64,000 nt of DNA from Mesorhizobium sp. (GCA_004020645.1 SAQL01000002.1:434001-498000), one strand, 5' to 3'. Positions 26,825 to 35,273 are shown, numbered from the stretch's first letter. Notes: generated by a model from the letters alone, not told the origin. A program made the numbers and translations.

Positions 26825-27484
26825 TCAGGCTGCGCGGGTATCCCGCGCGGCTCTGACGGCCCGGAAAAACTGTTCGATCAGCGCCGGATCCTTGACGCCT
26901 GGCGCGCTTTCCACCCCCGAGGAAATGTCTAGTCCGGGCGGGTTGGCAAGCCGAAGGGCATCGCCGATATTGGCGGCATTGAGCCCACCGGAAAGCATGT
27001 AATCGACGCCTGCGTCAAGGCCGGCCAGAACGCGCCAGTCGAAGGCAATGCCGTTGCCGCCCGGCAGTTCCGAACCTTTCGGCGGCTTGGCGTCGAACAG
27101 GAAACGGTCGGCAATGCCGACGAAGGGTCTTATCCGCTCCAGGTCGGCAGCCTCGCCGACCGGCAGCGCCTTCATCACCGGCAGGCCATAGCGGGCCTTG
27201 ATCTCGGCCACCCGCTCCGGCGTTTCCGAGCCATGCAGCTGCAGCATGTCCGGGCGCATTTTTTCGACGATTTCATCCAGAAACGCATCACCGGCGTCGA
27301 CCGTCACGGCAACCGCCTTGGCCTTGCCGGTCGCCGCTTCACGCAAGCGGCCGGCTTCCGCCGGCTCGATATAGCGCGGGCTTTTGGCAAAGAAAATAAA
27401 GCCGACATGGCTGGCGCCGCCGGCCAATGCCGCGGCCAGCGCCTTGTCGGTTTTCAATCCGCATATCTTGATGTCGAGCGCCAT
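26825..27484 (-). CDS. trpF: Phosphoribosylanthranilate isomerase
   Basis: Isomerises N-(5-phosphoribosyl)anthranilate in tryptophan synthesis. The 219-residue TIM barrel begins DIKICGLKT with the catalytic Cys in ICGLK, then GASHVGFIFFAKSPRYI, DMLQLHGSE, and the phosphate-binding DYMLSGGLNAANI and GLDISSGVESAPGVKD. Start 27484 is the first ATG matching the family. Upstream in-frame codons are atypical. It is the first gene of the trpF-trpB-trpA-accD-folC run. Confidence 0.96.
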   Translation of the reverse strand: MALDIKICGLKTDKALAAALAGGASHVGFIFFAKSPRYIEPAEAGRLREAATGKAKAVAVTVDAGDAFLDEIVEKMRPDMLQLHGSETPERVAEIKARYGLPVMKALPVGEAADLERIRPFVGIADRFLFDAKPPKGSELPGGNGIAFDWRVLAGLDAGVDYMLSGGLNAANIGDALRLANPPGLDISSGVESAPGVKDPALIEQFFRAVRAARDTRAA

Positions 27485-27542
27485 GACGCGGGATTGGCAC
27501 GAAACGGCAAAAGAGTCGAGAAAAAGCATCCTGTTTGCCGCC

Positions 27543-27593
27543 AGCGCGGAACGCGCTACCTTCCTAAGACAAGAGCGCGGAACGCGCTACCTT
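27543..27593. repeat. Duplicated 20-bp palindromic sequence upstream of trpF
   Basis: AGCGCGGAACGCGCTACCTT occurs at 27543-27562 and again at 27574-27593. Each copy contains an AGCGCG/CGCGCT palindrome. The pair lies in the divergent region between trpF and the small gene at 27626 and could be a duplicated operator or a small repeat; no regulator can be named. Confidence 0.6.
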
Positions 27594-27625
27594 ACTTCAG
27601 ATAGTACAGGCGGGAGCACACAAGC

Positions 27626-27844
27626 ATGGCAGACGAAACCGTCGCCCAACTCAGGCAGAAGGTCGCGCAGGCCCGCGAGGTCATCGCTCATCTGATGGAC
27701 AAGGCCGCCTTCAACGGCGCCGAGGCACACCGCGCGCTCGACTACTTCAGCAACGACGCCTTCGAGAAGAATTTCTTGCCATGGCCGCGCCATACCGACG
27801 AAGGCTTGCGTCCTGAGGAGCTCAACGCCGCCAACGATGATTGA
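27626..27844 (+). CDS. Small conserved hypothetical protein (72 aa)
   Basis: Product of unknown function, acidic overall and with no membrane segment. An N-terminal helix (TVAQLRQKVAQAREVIAHLMDKAAF) looks amphipathic. The rest contains AHRALDYFSNDAFEKNFLPWP, and the tail is polar. Codon usage is like that of neighbouring genes and the ATG follows a purine-rich GGGAG stretch, which support a real gene. It diverges from trpF and is convergent with the metallopeptidase gene, 9 bp from its stop. I recognise no named domain. Confidence 0.7.
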   Translation: MADETVAQLRQKVAQAREVIAHLMDKAAFNGAEAHRALDYFSNDAFEKNFLPWPRHTDEGLRPEELNAANDD

Positions 27845-27853
27845 TCGGGCGAT

Positions 27854-28612
27854 CTAATCGAACGTGATCGCTTGCAGCGCGCCGCCATTGCGCTTGAGCC
27901 AGTCCTTGCAGCGCTCGGTGTCCGGGCAAAGCTGCTCGCACAATTTCCAGAATTTCGGGCCGTGGTTCATCTCCTTGAGATGCGCCACCTCATGCGCGAC
28001 GAGGTAGTTTATAACAGGCGATGGCGCCATCATGATGCGCCAGGAGAAGGACAAATTGCCGTCGGAAGTGCACGAGCCCCAGCGGCTCGACGTGTCCTTG
28101 AAGCGGATCGCCTTGGCGCGCTTGCCGATCGTCCCGGTGTGCCTGACCACCAACCGCTCGATCTCGCGCTTGGCCTCGCGCTTGAGGAAATCGGCGATGC
28201 GGCGCGGCAGGTGCACGCGCTCGCCATGCACGATCATCAGCGGACCGCGTTCGTCGCACGACAGCGTGACGGTACCACGTTTCGAGGGCTCATGGACAAT
28301 GCGATGCGGCACGCCGCGCACCGGTATTTTGATACCGGGCCGCACCTGCGGGCGGTTGGGCACCTTGGCCAGCCGCTGTTCCAGCCAGTCCTGATGGCGG
28401 TCGAGGAATTTTTCCACCTCGCCACGGCGCAGGCCCGGCGGCACGGTGATGCGCAAGCCGCGGCCGCCGGAATCGATCCGCAGCGTCAGGCGCCGCGCGC
28501 GGTCGCTCTCGACGATTTTGAGTGGCAGCGTGCGGCCGGCAACACAATGCTCTCGCTCCACGACGGGGGCGGGCCTGGGTTTGGTCAGGTTGCGGAAGAA
28601 GCCGAATGACAT
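27854..28612 (-). CDS. YgjP-type (M48/DUF45) zinc metallopeptidase
   Basis: A 252-residue member of the YgjP/WLM-like family of zincin-fold proteins. The metal site is VAHEVAHLKEMNHGPKFW: HExxH plus a downstream His. Conserved KDTSSRWGSCTSDGNLSFSW precedes it. Family members are annotated as SprT-like or metal-dependent hydrolases with poorly defined substrates. It is encoded alone on the minus strand, downstream of the DUF2852 gene and separated from it by a terminator. Confidence 0.88.
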   Translation of the reverse strand: MSFGFFRNLTKPRPAPVVEREHCVAGRTLPLKIVESDRARRLTLRIDSGGRGLRITVPPGLRRGEVEKFLDRHQDWLEQRLAKVPNRPQVRPGIKIPVRGVPHRIVHEPSKRGTVTLSCDERGPLMIVHGERVHLPRRIADFLKREAKREIERLVVRHTGTIGKRAKAIRFKDTSSRWGSCTSDGNLSFSWRIMMAPSPVINYLVAHEVAHLKEMNHGPKFWKLCEQLCPDTERCKDWLKRNGGALQAITFD

Positions 28613-28650
28613 GGCGGGACGATACGTGATTCGAGGAAAACGAATAGAAC

Positions 28651-28687
28651 AAAAAAGAAACGGCGCCGCTGACGCGACGCCGTTTTT
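28651..28687 (-). terminator. Terminator of the DUF2852 gene
   Basis: On the minus strand AAACGGCG...CGCCGTTT form a stem with inner CG pairs, followed by CTTTTTT. The plus strand also ends in five T residues, so it could act in both directions. It lies between the DUF2852 gene and the metallopeptidase gene. Confidence 0.8.
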
Positions 28688-28710
28688 GATTATTTATCGG
28701 GGCAAGGCTC

Positions 28711-29199
28711 TTACTCGTCCAGTAGGCCTGGCGTGGATTTGCCACCGCGTTTGCCGGTCCCCGTCGAGCCGGTCGATCCACCTGTTGTAGGCGACGTCGA
28801 CTTGTTGCGGTTCGCCATGAAGCGGTCGAACTCTTCCTGGTCCTTGGCGCGACGCAATTCCCTGGCATATTCGTCGAACTCGCTCAACATCTCGTCGAGC
28901 TTGCGGCGCTCTTCATTGAGCCGCTCAAGTTCCTTTTCGCGCCAGTCGTCGAAAGCGACGTTGCCGGTGCGGGCGGAGCCGTGGCCCCAGCGCGCCGCTC
29001 TGTCAGAACCGCGGCGGCAGCCGGCGAAGATGCCGTCGGTCGCGCGGTTGACGTCGCGCTTGAAGCCTTCAAGCCGGTCGCCCCAGATGATGTAGGCGAG
29101 CATGGCGAGGCCGAGCGGCCAGAACACCATAAAGCCGATCACCATCAGTGCGATGGTCGCCGGCGTCCAGGCCGGACGGATCAATGCAGATGTGTTCAT
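28711..29199 (-). CDS. DUF2852-family membrane protein
   Basis: A 162-residue protein with one strongly hydrophobic segment, ATIALMVIGFMVFWPLGLAML, near residues 14-34, followed by AYIIWGDRLEGFK, as in DUF2852 proteins of Rhizobiales. The C-terminal half has a charged coiled-coil-like helix (WREKELERLNEERRKLDEML...ELRRAKDQEEF) and a low-complexity Ser/Thr/Gly tail. Function is unknown. The topology suggests an inner-membrane anchor with a cytoplasmic helical domain. Confidence 0.85.
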   Translation of the reverse strand: MNTSALIRPAWTPATIALMVIGFMVFWPLGLAMLAYIIWGDRLEGFKRDVNRATDGIFAGCRRGSDRAARWGHGSARTGNVAFDDWREKELERLNEERRKLDEMLSEFDEYARELRRAKDQEEFDRFMANRNKSTSPTTGGSTGSTGTGKRGGKSTPGLLDE

Positions 29200-29434
29200 T
29201 TTCTCCCAATCCTTCAGTTGGAGACAGCCAATCCCGGCTGCGTGGAATCGAAATGGGAAGGGAAAAACGGCTATTCAAGACAGTCACAGCCAAAACCGGA
29301 CAAACATTTGAAATGATTATCGCTTTTTGAGCGTTTCAAGGGAAAGAACGACCAGGCCGGCAAGCAAGGTGGCCGACGGTTCTGCAGCGAAAGTCCGGCG
29401 CCGGTGCATTGACTTGATGCTTCGGATGTCCGTT

Positions 29435-29899
29435 TCAAAAATCCAGGGGTGCGTTATCGACGACCTCTTTCATCACGAAGAAGGTTCTCGTCTGGCGAAC
29501 GCCGGGCAATGCGATCAATTGGTCTCCGTGAATTCGGTTGAAATCCGCCATGTCGCCGACCCTGATCTTCAGAAAATAGTCGAAGTCGCCCGCCACCAGA
29601 TGGCAGTCGAGGATGAATTTCAGTTTCGCGACGGCCTTCTCGAAATCCGCGAAACTCTCCGGGGTCGAGCGGTCGAGGACGACGCCAACCATCACCAGCG
29701 CGCCTCTGTCGACCTTCTGCGGTATCACCACCGCCCTGATATGGCTGATGTAGCCTTCATCGAACAAGCGCTGCGTGCGGCGGTGGCACGTCGCCGGGCT
29801 GACAGCGACCGCCTGCGCCAGCTCTGCATTGGTCAGTCGTCCGTTGTCCTGGAGCAGGCGCAACATTTTCAGGTCGATCCGGTCGAGCGGTGCTCGCAT
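29435..29899 (-). CDS. acdR: Lrp/AsnC-family regulator, probable AcdR
   Basis: The product (154 residues) has an N-terminal AsnC helix-turn-helix (RIDLKMLRLLQDNGRL...AVSPATCHRRTQRL) and a C-terminal RAM ligand domain (LDCHLVAGDFDYFLKIRVGD). It is transcribed divergently from the ACC deaminase gene across a 171-bp gap. In other proteobacteria an Lrp-type AcdR in exactly this position activates acdS, so the symbol is from context. I prefer ATG 29899, preceded by GGAAGA; ATG 29923 in frame is possible. Confidence 0.8.
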   Translation of the reverse strand: MRAPLDRIDLKMLRLLQDNGRLTNAELAQAVAVSPATCHRRTQRLFDEGYISHIRAVVIPQKVDRGALVMVGVVLDRSTPESFADFEKAVAKLKFILDCHLVAGDFDYFLKIRVGDMADFNRIHGDQLIALPGVRQTRTFFVMKEVVDNAPLDF

Positions 29900-29986
29900 G
29901 GAAGATTCTTCCGATATTGGCATTGAAAATTGAAGCTATATGACAATTCCGCGCTGTTAGGCGATGCCTCGGACATTTTAGGTCCG

Positions 29987-30016
29987 ATCTTTGAGAGCAC
30001 CTTTCAAGGCAAAGAT
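29987..30016. promoter_or_regulatory. Inverted repeat in the acdR-acdS intergenic region
   Basis: ATCTTTG at 29987-29993 and CAAAGAT at 30010-30016 are perfect inverted arms 16 bases apart, between the divergent regulator and acdS. A GGAC-ATTTTA-GGTCC near-palindrome lies just upstream (about 29971-29985). Either could be an AcdR operator; this is inference from position only. Confidence 0.35.
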
Positions 30017-30070
30017 GATAGTGTTCACCGCATCACATCGCAATGAACAGGAACAAGAGAGGGCACTCTC

Positions 30071-31084
30071 ATGCTCGAGAAATTCGAACGCTATCCGCTC
30101 ACCTTCGGGCCGACCCATATCGAGAAACTGGAGCGGCTCGGCGCTCACCTCGGCGGGAAGGTCGATCTCTACGCCAAGCGAGAGGATTGCAATTCCGGCC
30201 TCGCCTTCGGCGGCAACAAATTGCGCAAGCTCGAATACATCATCCCGGACGCGATCGCCTCAAACGCCGACACGCTGGTCTCGATCGGCGGCGTTCAATC
30301 CAACCATACGCGCATGGTGGCGGCCGTCGCGGCGAAGATCGGCATGAAATGCCGCCTCGTGCAGGAAAGCTGGGTACCCCATGAAGATGCCATCTACGAT
30401 CGCGTCGGCAACATCCTTTTGAGCCGGATTATGGGCGCTGATGTCCAGATGGTCGATGAGGGCTTCGATATCGGAATTAGGGAAAGCTGGGAGCAGGCGA
30501 TCGCGGATGTGAAGGCGAAGGGTGGCAAGCCTTATCCGATTCCGGCCGGGGCTTCGGTGCATAAATATGGCGGCTTGGGTTATGTCGGCTTCGCCGAGGA
30601 GGTCCGCGCGCAGGAGAAGGAACTCGGCTTTGCCTTCGACTACATCGTCGTTTGTACCGTCACCGGTTCAACTCATGCTGGCATGCTGGTCGGCTTCGCC
30701 AAGGACGGCCGCGAACGCAACGTGATCGGCATCGACGCATCCTGCACCCCGGCGCAGACCAAGGCGCAGGTACTCAACATTGCGCAGAACACCGCGACGC
30801 TGGTCGAACTCGGCAAGGAGCTCAATGAGGATGATGTCGTCCTGATCGAGGATTATGCCTACCCGGTCTACGGCGTCCCCTCTCAGGAGACGAAGGAAGC
30901 AATCCGTCTCTGCGCGCGCCTCGAAGGCATGATCACGGATCCGGTTTACGAGGGAAAATCCATGCAGGGCACGATCGATCTCGTGAAGAAGGGTTATTTT
31001 CCCAAGGGATCCAAGGTGCTCTACGCCCACCTCGGCGGTGCTCCAGCCATCAACGGATATGCTTACACATTCCGCAACGGCTGA
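30071..31084 (+). CDS. acdS: 1-aminocyclopropane-1-carboxylate deaminase
   Basis: PLP enzyme that splits the ethylene precursor ACC to 2-oxobutyrate and ammonia, lowering plant ethylene. The 337-residue product has PLP Lys50 in FGGNKLRK. It also has the residues that separate true ACC deaminases from D-cysteine desulfhydrases: Tyr293 and Glu294 in DPVYEGKSM, and Leu321 in [14 protein letters not shown]. The ATG follows GAGAGGGCACTCTC. It is paired with a divergent Lrp-type gene, the AcdR arrangement, not the NifA-regulated symbiosis-island arrangement known in several mesorhizobia. Confidence 0.95.
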   Translation: MLEKFERYPLTFGPTHIEKLERLGAHLGGKVDLYAKREDCNSGLAFGGNKLRKLEYIIPDAIASNADTLVSIGGVQSNHTRMVAAVAAKIGMKCRLVQESWVPHEDAIYDRVGNILLSRIMGADVQMVDEGFDIGIRESWEQAIADVKAKGGKPYPIPAGASVHKYGGLGYVGFAEEVRAQEKELGFAFDYIVVCTVTGSTHAGMLVGFAKDGRERNVIGIDASCTPAQTKAQVLNIAQNTATLVELGKELNEDDVVLIEDYAYPVYGVPSQETKEAIRLCARLEGMITDPVYEGKSMQGTIDLVKKGYFPKGSKVLYAHLGGAPAINGYAYTFRNG

Positions 31085-31188
31085 ATGCTTTTTAGTTGCA
31101 GCACGTATCCCTCTGACGACATCCGCGTCCGCCGGCAGACAGGGATTCCAGGAGGGCTGCAGCCGGCCGCGACGAATGCGCATGTCTC

Positions 31189-31965
31189 TTAGCCTGCCTG
31201 CAGCACCATGGCGTCGACCGCCCGCACCAGCATGTCGAGATCCTGAGGCCGCGACAGGCGGTGGTCGCCGTCGGGGATCAGCGACAGCGTGACGTCGTCG
31301 GCCGGCAGCAGGCCGACCAGTTTCAGCGCATGGCTCGGCGGCACGTCGGCGTCGGCCAGCCCTTGCAATATGTGGACGGGGCAGTGGGTGTCGATCGGCC
31401 CGTTCATCGTCAGGTTGTTGCGGCCGTCCTCGATCAGCGCACGGGTGTAGATGTAAGGCTCGGCCGAATAGTCCGACGGCTCCTCGAAATAACCCTTTTT
31501 GGCAAGATCGCGCTTCTGCGCTTTGGTCAGCGCCGGCTCGACCAGCTCTGCGGTGAAATCCGGCGCCGGCGCCAGAAGCACCAGGCCGGCGATGCGGTTC
31601 TCGTCCGACTTGTGCAATTCCTGGCGCAATTCCTGGACCATGCGCAGCGCTATCCATGCGCCCATCGAGGAGCCCACCAGGATCTGCCTGCCTAGGGTGA
31701 AATGGTGGAAGACGGCGAGGCTTTGCGAAAGCCATTTCGAGACGGTGCCATCGGCAAAGGCGCCGCCCGATTCGCCATGACCGGAATAGTCGTGGCGCAG
31801 GAATGCCCGGCCTTGTCTGCTCGCCCATTCCGCCAGCTTCTCGGCCTTGGTGCCCAGCATGTCCGACTTGTAGCCGCCGAGCCAGACGATGCCTGGCGCG
31901 GCACCCGCAGCGCGCCTGACAGCAATGCTGGTTCCGTCGACATCGAGAAAAACCGGTGCGGTCAT
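31189..31965 (-). CDS. Alpha/beta-hydrolase family protein
   Basis: Serine hydrolase of 258 residues. It has the oxyanion segment WLGGYKSDM near residue 28, RHDYSGHGESGG, the nucleophile elbow LVGSSMGAWIAL (Ser101 region), the acid in LQGLADADVP and His in PDGDHRLSRPQD. The pattern resembles ABHD10/acyl-thioesterase-like hydrolases found beside core genes in Rhizobiales. The substrate is unknown. It is divergent from infC and convergent with acdS. Confidence 0.85.
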   Translation of the reverse strand: MTAPVFLDVDGTSIAVRRAAGAAPGIVWLGGYKSDMLGTKAEKLAEWASRQGRAFLRHDYSGHGESGGAFADGTVSKWLSQSLAVFHHFTLGRQILVGSSMGAWIALRMVQELRQELHKSDENRIAGLVLLAPAPDFTAELVEPALTKAQKRDLAKKGYFEEPSDYSAEPYIYTRALIEDGRNNLTMNGPIDTHCPVHILQGLADADVPPSHALKLVGLLPADDVTLSLIPDGDHRLSRPQDLDMLVRAVDAMVLQAG

Positions 31966-32177
31966 GGCTCACTCCTCACGCAGGTCTTTTGACACAGCTG
32001 GCGGTTCAACGAAAAGTGCTCGGCAACTTTCTTCGTTTGGTACAGGCTGAAGTCAGGGAACAGGGTGATTTCCTGTGAACGCTGTGCTATTGACTCCGGC
32101 CGCGCGCTCACCACATTGGCGCGTTCGCAATCTGAATTGAAAAACCCTGAACGAAACGGCTCAAGGAGACCACGACC
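31966..32177 (+). promoter_or_regulatory. Leader region of infC
   Basis: A 212-bp region divergent between the hydrolase and infC, presumably holding both promoters and a long 5' leader for infC. I see a possible -35 TTGACT near 32091 but no convincing -10 at the right distance. AAGGAG at 32163-32168 is the infC ribosome-binding site, 9 bases before the ATT start codon. Confidence 0.4.
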
Positions 32178-32714
32178 ATTCGCAGACCTTTCAAAGCAAC
32201 GGCGCCCACCAAGGAGGGCCCGCGCTCCAACCGTGACATCCGGGTTCCCCGGGTCCAACTTATCGACGCCGAAGGCCACAACCATGGCGATGTCTCCATC
32301 AACGACGCATTGCTGCTCGCCGAAGAGGCTGGGCTCGATCTGGTCGAGATATCGCCCAACGCAGTGCCGCCCGTCGTAAAAATTCTCGATCTCGGCAAGC
32401 TGAAATACGCCAACCAGAAGAAGGCGGCTGAGGCGCGCAAGAACCAGAAGGTCATCGAGATCAAGGAGATCAAGATGCGCCCGAACATCGACAGCCATGA
32501 TTACGAGACCAAGATGAAAGCGGTCCGGCGGTTTTTCGAGGAAGGTGACAAGGTCAAGCTGACATTGCGCTTTCGCGGCCGCGAAATGGCGCATATGGAA
32601 CTAGGCATGCAGCTTCTGAACAAGGTTCGCGAGGAAGTGGCGCCGATCGCCAAGGTCGAAGCCGAACCAAAGCTCGAAGGCCGCCAGATGATGATGGTGC
32701 TGGCGCCCCGCTAA
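32178..32714 (+). CDS. infC: Translation initiation factor IF-3 (ATT start codon)
   Basis: IF-3 binds the 30S subunit, prevents 70S formation and proofreads the initiator tRNA. Reading from ATT at 32178 gives 178 residues that begin (M)[14 protein letters not shown], then [19 protein letters not shown], the linker AARKNQK-type helix ([15 protein letters not shown]), and [14 protein letters not shown]...[14 protein letters not shown] of the C domain. No ATG/GTG/TTG lies nearby in frame, while AAGGAG is ideally spaced from ATT. The first ATG (about 32284) would delete the start of the N domain. Use of a rare ATT codon lets IF-3 repress its own translation in E. coli and is conserved here. Strong UUCG-loop terminator follows. 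Confidence 0.95.
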   Translation: MRRPFKATAPTKEGPRSNRDIRVPRVQLIDAEGHNHGDVSINDALLLAEEAGLDLVEISPNAVPPVVKILDLGKLKYANQKKAAEARKNQKVIEIKEIKMRPNIDSHDYETKMKAVRRFFEEGDKVKLTLRFRGREMAHMELGMQLLNKVREEVAPIAKVEAEPKLEGRQMMMVLAPR

Positions 32715-32726
32715 AGCGATCCCGTC

Positions 32727-32755
32727 AAAGGCCGCTTCGGCGGCCTTTTGTCGTT
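32727..32755 (+). terminator. UUCG-tetraloop terminator of infC
   Basis: AAAGGCCGC and GCGGCCTTT form a perfect 9-bp stem closed by a TTCG tetraloop, followed by TGTCGTTTTT, 12 bases after the infC stop. Confidence 0.85.
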
Positions 32756-32835
32756 TTTGTCTTCGCCATGATTTCTCCGCAAGGTGCAGCGACAAGGATT
32801 CTGGTTGCCGGTCCTCGCGGCGAAAGGATTGTCCC

Positions 32836-33480
32836 ATGGCCGCTGCGGCACGTTCTCCGATTGAAAAGTCGTTCGACGAAATGGGCCGCTATCAGCGGCG
32901 CCGGCGCGTCCTGCTGGCGCTTCTGATCGGAGCTTTTTGCGCTTTGCTGATCTTCGGCGGCTCCACGCACGATGAACTAGGCCACGAACGCATAGAGGGG
33001 CAGTACGGGATCGCCCTGATACTGATCGGGATCGGCGGCCGGCTCTGGTCGATCCTCTATATCGGCGGCCGCAAGTCGGCCGAAGTGGTTGCTACCGGCC
33101 CATATTCGGTGATGCGCAACCCGCTGTATTTTTTCTCCACCGTAGCGGCCGCCGGTATCGGCGCCCAGACCGGCAGCGTGATCGTCTCGGTGGCGTCGGC
33201 GGTCTTGTGCGCGGCCGCGTTCTACATCGTCACGCTGCGCGAGGAACGGCATTTGACGACCGTGCTCGGGGCGCCGTACAAGGACTACATCGCACGCGTG
33301 CCGCGGTTTTTTCCCAATCCCCGGCTTTATCGCGATCAGGCCGAAGTCACCTTCACACCGCGCATCTTCAATCATACGCTGCGCGACGGTTTGATGTTCG
33401 TGGCTTCCATACCGTTTTTCGAACTCATCGAGTCCGGACAGGAAAGCGGGGTAATTCCCGTCCTCTTCTGGCTGTATTGA
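32836..33480 (+). CDS. Isoprenylcysteine-methyltransferase-like membrane protein, copy 1
   Basis: Integral membrane protein of 214 residues in the ICMT/phospholipid-methyltransferase superfamily. Hydrophobic segments lie near 24-42, 60-75 and 100-130. The family's SAM-site features appear as GPYSVMRNPLY and LREERHL...GAPYKDYIARVPRFFP. The acceptor is unknown in bacteria. A second copy follows 239 bp downstream with about half of the residues identical in the core, indicating tandem duplication. Confidence 0.82.
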   Translation: MAAAARSPIEKSFDEMGRYQRRRRVLLALLIGAFCALLIFGGSTHDELGHERIEGQYGIALILIGIGGRLWSILYIGGRKSAEVVATGPYSVMRNPLYFFSTVAAAGIGAQTGSVIVSVASAVLCAAAFYIVTLREERHLTTVLGAPYKDYIARVPRFFPNPRLYRDQAEVTFTPRIFNHTLRDGLMFVASIPFFELIESGQESGVIPVLFWLY

Positions 33481-33540
33481 GCGGGATGGGCAGGCAAAGG
33501 AGGCGACATGCTACCCGCCTTCTCGCTTCTTTTCCTCGCG

Positions 33541-33608
33541 CGTCGTTGTCCCAAAACCGCTGCGCACCTCCGGTGAAGGCCGTGGGCAGGCTTTTGGGCG
33601 ACATGCAT
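33541..33608. repeat. Dispersed palindromic repeat with a replaced centre
   Basis: CGTTGTCCCAAAACCG (within 33541-33559) and CTTTTGGGCGACATGCAT (33591-33608) are the outer arms of the chvI-chvG repeat at 4052-4095 in reverse orientation. The middle is unrelated and about 30 bases long instead of about 10. It lies between the two methyltransferase-like genes. Confidence 0.6.
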
Positions 33609-33632
33609 TAAATTCGCCTGAATCATCCTGCA

Positions 33633-33667
33633 AGGCGTCCCGGCGATCGGCGGGACGCCTGTTTTCT
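33633..33667 (+). terminator. Terminator between the two methyltransferase-like genes
   Basis: AGGCGTCCCG and CGGGACGCCT form a perfect 10-bp stem around an 8-base loop, followed by GTTTTC. It lies 153 bases after copy 1, so the two paralogues are probably separately transcribed. Confidence 0.75.
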
Positions 33668-33719
33668 TGGCCAGAAGCTGCGATCGCTGGCGAAGTTCCT
33701 CGACGATCGGATTCCCTAC

Positions 33720-34376
33720 ATGCTCAATGAAGTCAAATCGGCGCCGGCCGAACAAGCGCAGGCCAGGCGTGCGCTGGGCAGATATCAGCACGCGCGCAGG
33801 ATGGTGCTTGCCGCCCTCGTCGTCGTCATGTTCGCAGCGCTGCTGTTTGGCCAGTCTGCTTTTCCTCCCGAAAGCGTGCCGCACGAAACGATCGAAATGG
33901 TCGGCGTCCTGCTGATCTTTCTCGGCATTGTCGGGCGCTTGTGGTCGACGCTCTATATCGGCGGACGCAAATCCTCCGAGGTGGTTACCGGCGGACCTTA
34001 TTCGATCACCCGCAATCCGCTCTATGTCTTCTCCTCGATAGCTGCCGCCGGCGTCGGCGCGCAGATGGGCTCGATCACTGCGGCGATCGGCTTCGCGGTG
34101 ATTTGCGCCGCCGCCTTTCATGTCGTCATCCTGCGCGAAGAGAAGTTCCTGAAGGAGGCCTTCGGAACTCCATTCCAGGCCTATATGGCGCGGGTGCCGC
34201 GCTTCTTCCCGAAGCTTTCGCTGTATCAGGAAGGCGATACCGGCAGCTTCAAGCCGCGCCTGCTGCGGACGACGCTGCTGGACGGACTGGTATTCCTCGT
34301 TGCCTTGCCGTTTTTCGAATCGATCGACGGCGCCCAACTATCGGGCATACTGCCGGTGCTTTTCCGTCTCCCATAG
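33720..34376 (+). CDS. Isoprenylcysteine-methyltransferase-like membrane protein, copy 2
   Basis: Paralogue of the preceding gene, 218 residues. It shares RLWSTLYIGGRKSSEVV, GPYSITRNPLYVFSSIAAAGVGAQ (shown in part), LREEKFLKEAFGTPF and YMARVPRFFP, plus the C-terminal PFFESIDGAQLSGILPVL, which also matches copy 1. Three to five hydrophobic segments fit the ICMT-like topology. The N-terminus differs from copy 1. The start ATG at 33720 has no strong Shine-Dalgarno and follows the terminator closely, so a slightly different start is possible. Confidence 0.8.
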   Translation: MLNEVKSAPAEQAQARRALGRYQHARRMVLAALVVVMFAALLFGQSAFPPESVPHETIEMVGVLLIFLGIVGRLWSTLYIGGRKSSEVVTGGPYSITRNPLYVFSSIAAAGVGAQMGSITAAIGFAVICAAAFHVVILREEKFLKEAFGTPFQAYMARVPRFFPKLSLYQEGDTGSFKPRLLRTTLLDGLVFLVALPFFESIDGAQLSGILPVLFRLP

Positions 34377-34523
34377 GCAAGATCCCGAACCGAAGGTCTG
34401 CGACGGCCAAAGTGGAAACCGGTTTTGCTGCGCTGGCCTCCATACCTGACACTGGACAGAGCGTCGCATCCTTGCAGGTGTTGCGCGCCGGCCCGCTTTG
34501 ACGTATAGCACCGCCGTTCCCAA

Positions 34524-34555
34524 AAACCGCCCGGCAGGGCATGCCGTGGCGGTTT
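34524..34555 (+). terminator. Leader hairpin or terminator upstream of rpmI
   Basis: AAACCGCC and GGCGGTTT enclose CGGCA/TGCCG arms, a 13-bp stem with one bulged T and a GGGCA loop, ending about 75 bases before the rpmI start. The following CATTTGCTTTT is only weakly T-rich. It could end the preceding transcript or act as an attenuator in the rpmI-rplT leader. Confidence 0.5.
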
Positions 34556-34629
34556 CATTTGCTTTTCAGGCTTTGGTCGGCCTGAAGCGAACAAAAAGCG
34601 CGATGATGCGCACATAACGGAGTAGCAAA

Positions 34630-34833
34630 ATGCCCAAGATGAAGACCAAGTCAGCCGCCAAGAAGCGGTTCAAGATCACAGGTACGGGTAAAGTCCTGTC
34701 GGCTGCGGCCGGCAAGCGTCACGGCATGATCAAGCGTTCCAACAAGTTCATTCGAAATGCCCGCGGCACGATGGTTCTGGCTGAACCGGATGGCAAGAAG
34801 GTCATCAAGAATTTTCTGCCGAACGGCCTCTAA
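34630..34833 (+). CDS. rpmI: 50S ribosomal protein L35
   Basis: Basic ribosomal protein of 67 residues, full length for the family: starts [20 protein letters not shown], with [18 protein letters not shown] in the middle. It lies 38 bp before rplT in the conserved infC-rpmI-rplT-pheS order, here interrupted by the two methyltransferase-like genes. Confidence 0.98.
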   Translation: MPKMKTKSAAKKRFKITGTGKVLSAAAGKRHGMIKRSNKFIRNARGTMVLAEPDGKKVIKNFLPNGL

Positions 34834-34871
34834 GGCATTCGGGCTGGACAACGTTTTAAGGAGATCATGAC

Positions 34872-35273
34872 ATGGCACGCGTAAAAAGAGGCGTCACTTC
34901 GCACGCCAAGCACAAGAAGGTCCTGAAAGCCGCCAAGGGCTTCTACGGCCGCCGCAAGAACACCATCCGCATCGCCAAGCAGGCGGTGGAAAAGTCGCTG
35001 CAGTATGCCTACCGCGACCGCAAGAACCGCAAGCGTTCGTTCCGCGCTCTGTGGATCCAGCGCATCAATGCCGCGACCCACGAGCATGGCCTGACCTATG
35101 GCCGGTTCATCGACGGCCTCAACAAGGCCGGTATCGAGATCGATCGCAAGATCCTGTCGGACATGGCCATCCACGAGCCGCAGGCATTTGCCGCCCTTGT
35201 GGCCAAGGCCAAGGTCGCGCTCGAATACCTCAAGAACACCACGCCGAACGCTTTTGAAAGCGCTGTAGCCTAA
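34872..35273 (+). CDS. rplT: 50S ribosomal protein L20
   Basis: Ribosome assembly protein of 133 residues; a typical L20 has about 118, and here the C-terminus extends slightly ([13 protein letters not shown]). The basic N-terminal arm [24 protein letters not shown] and [18 protein letters not shown] are diagnostic. The ATG follows AAGGAG. L20 represses rpmI translation in E. coli; no obvious matching leader structure is shown here beyond the hairpin before rpmI. Confidence 0.98.
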   Translation: MARVKRGVTSHAKHKKVLKAAKGFYGRRKNTIRIAKQAVEKSLQYAYRDRKNRKRSFRALWIQRINAATHEHGLTYGRFIDGLNKAGIEIDRKILSDMAIHEPQAFAALVAKAKVALEYLKNTTPNAFESAVA

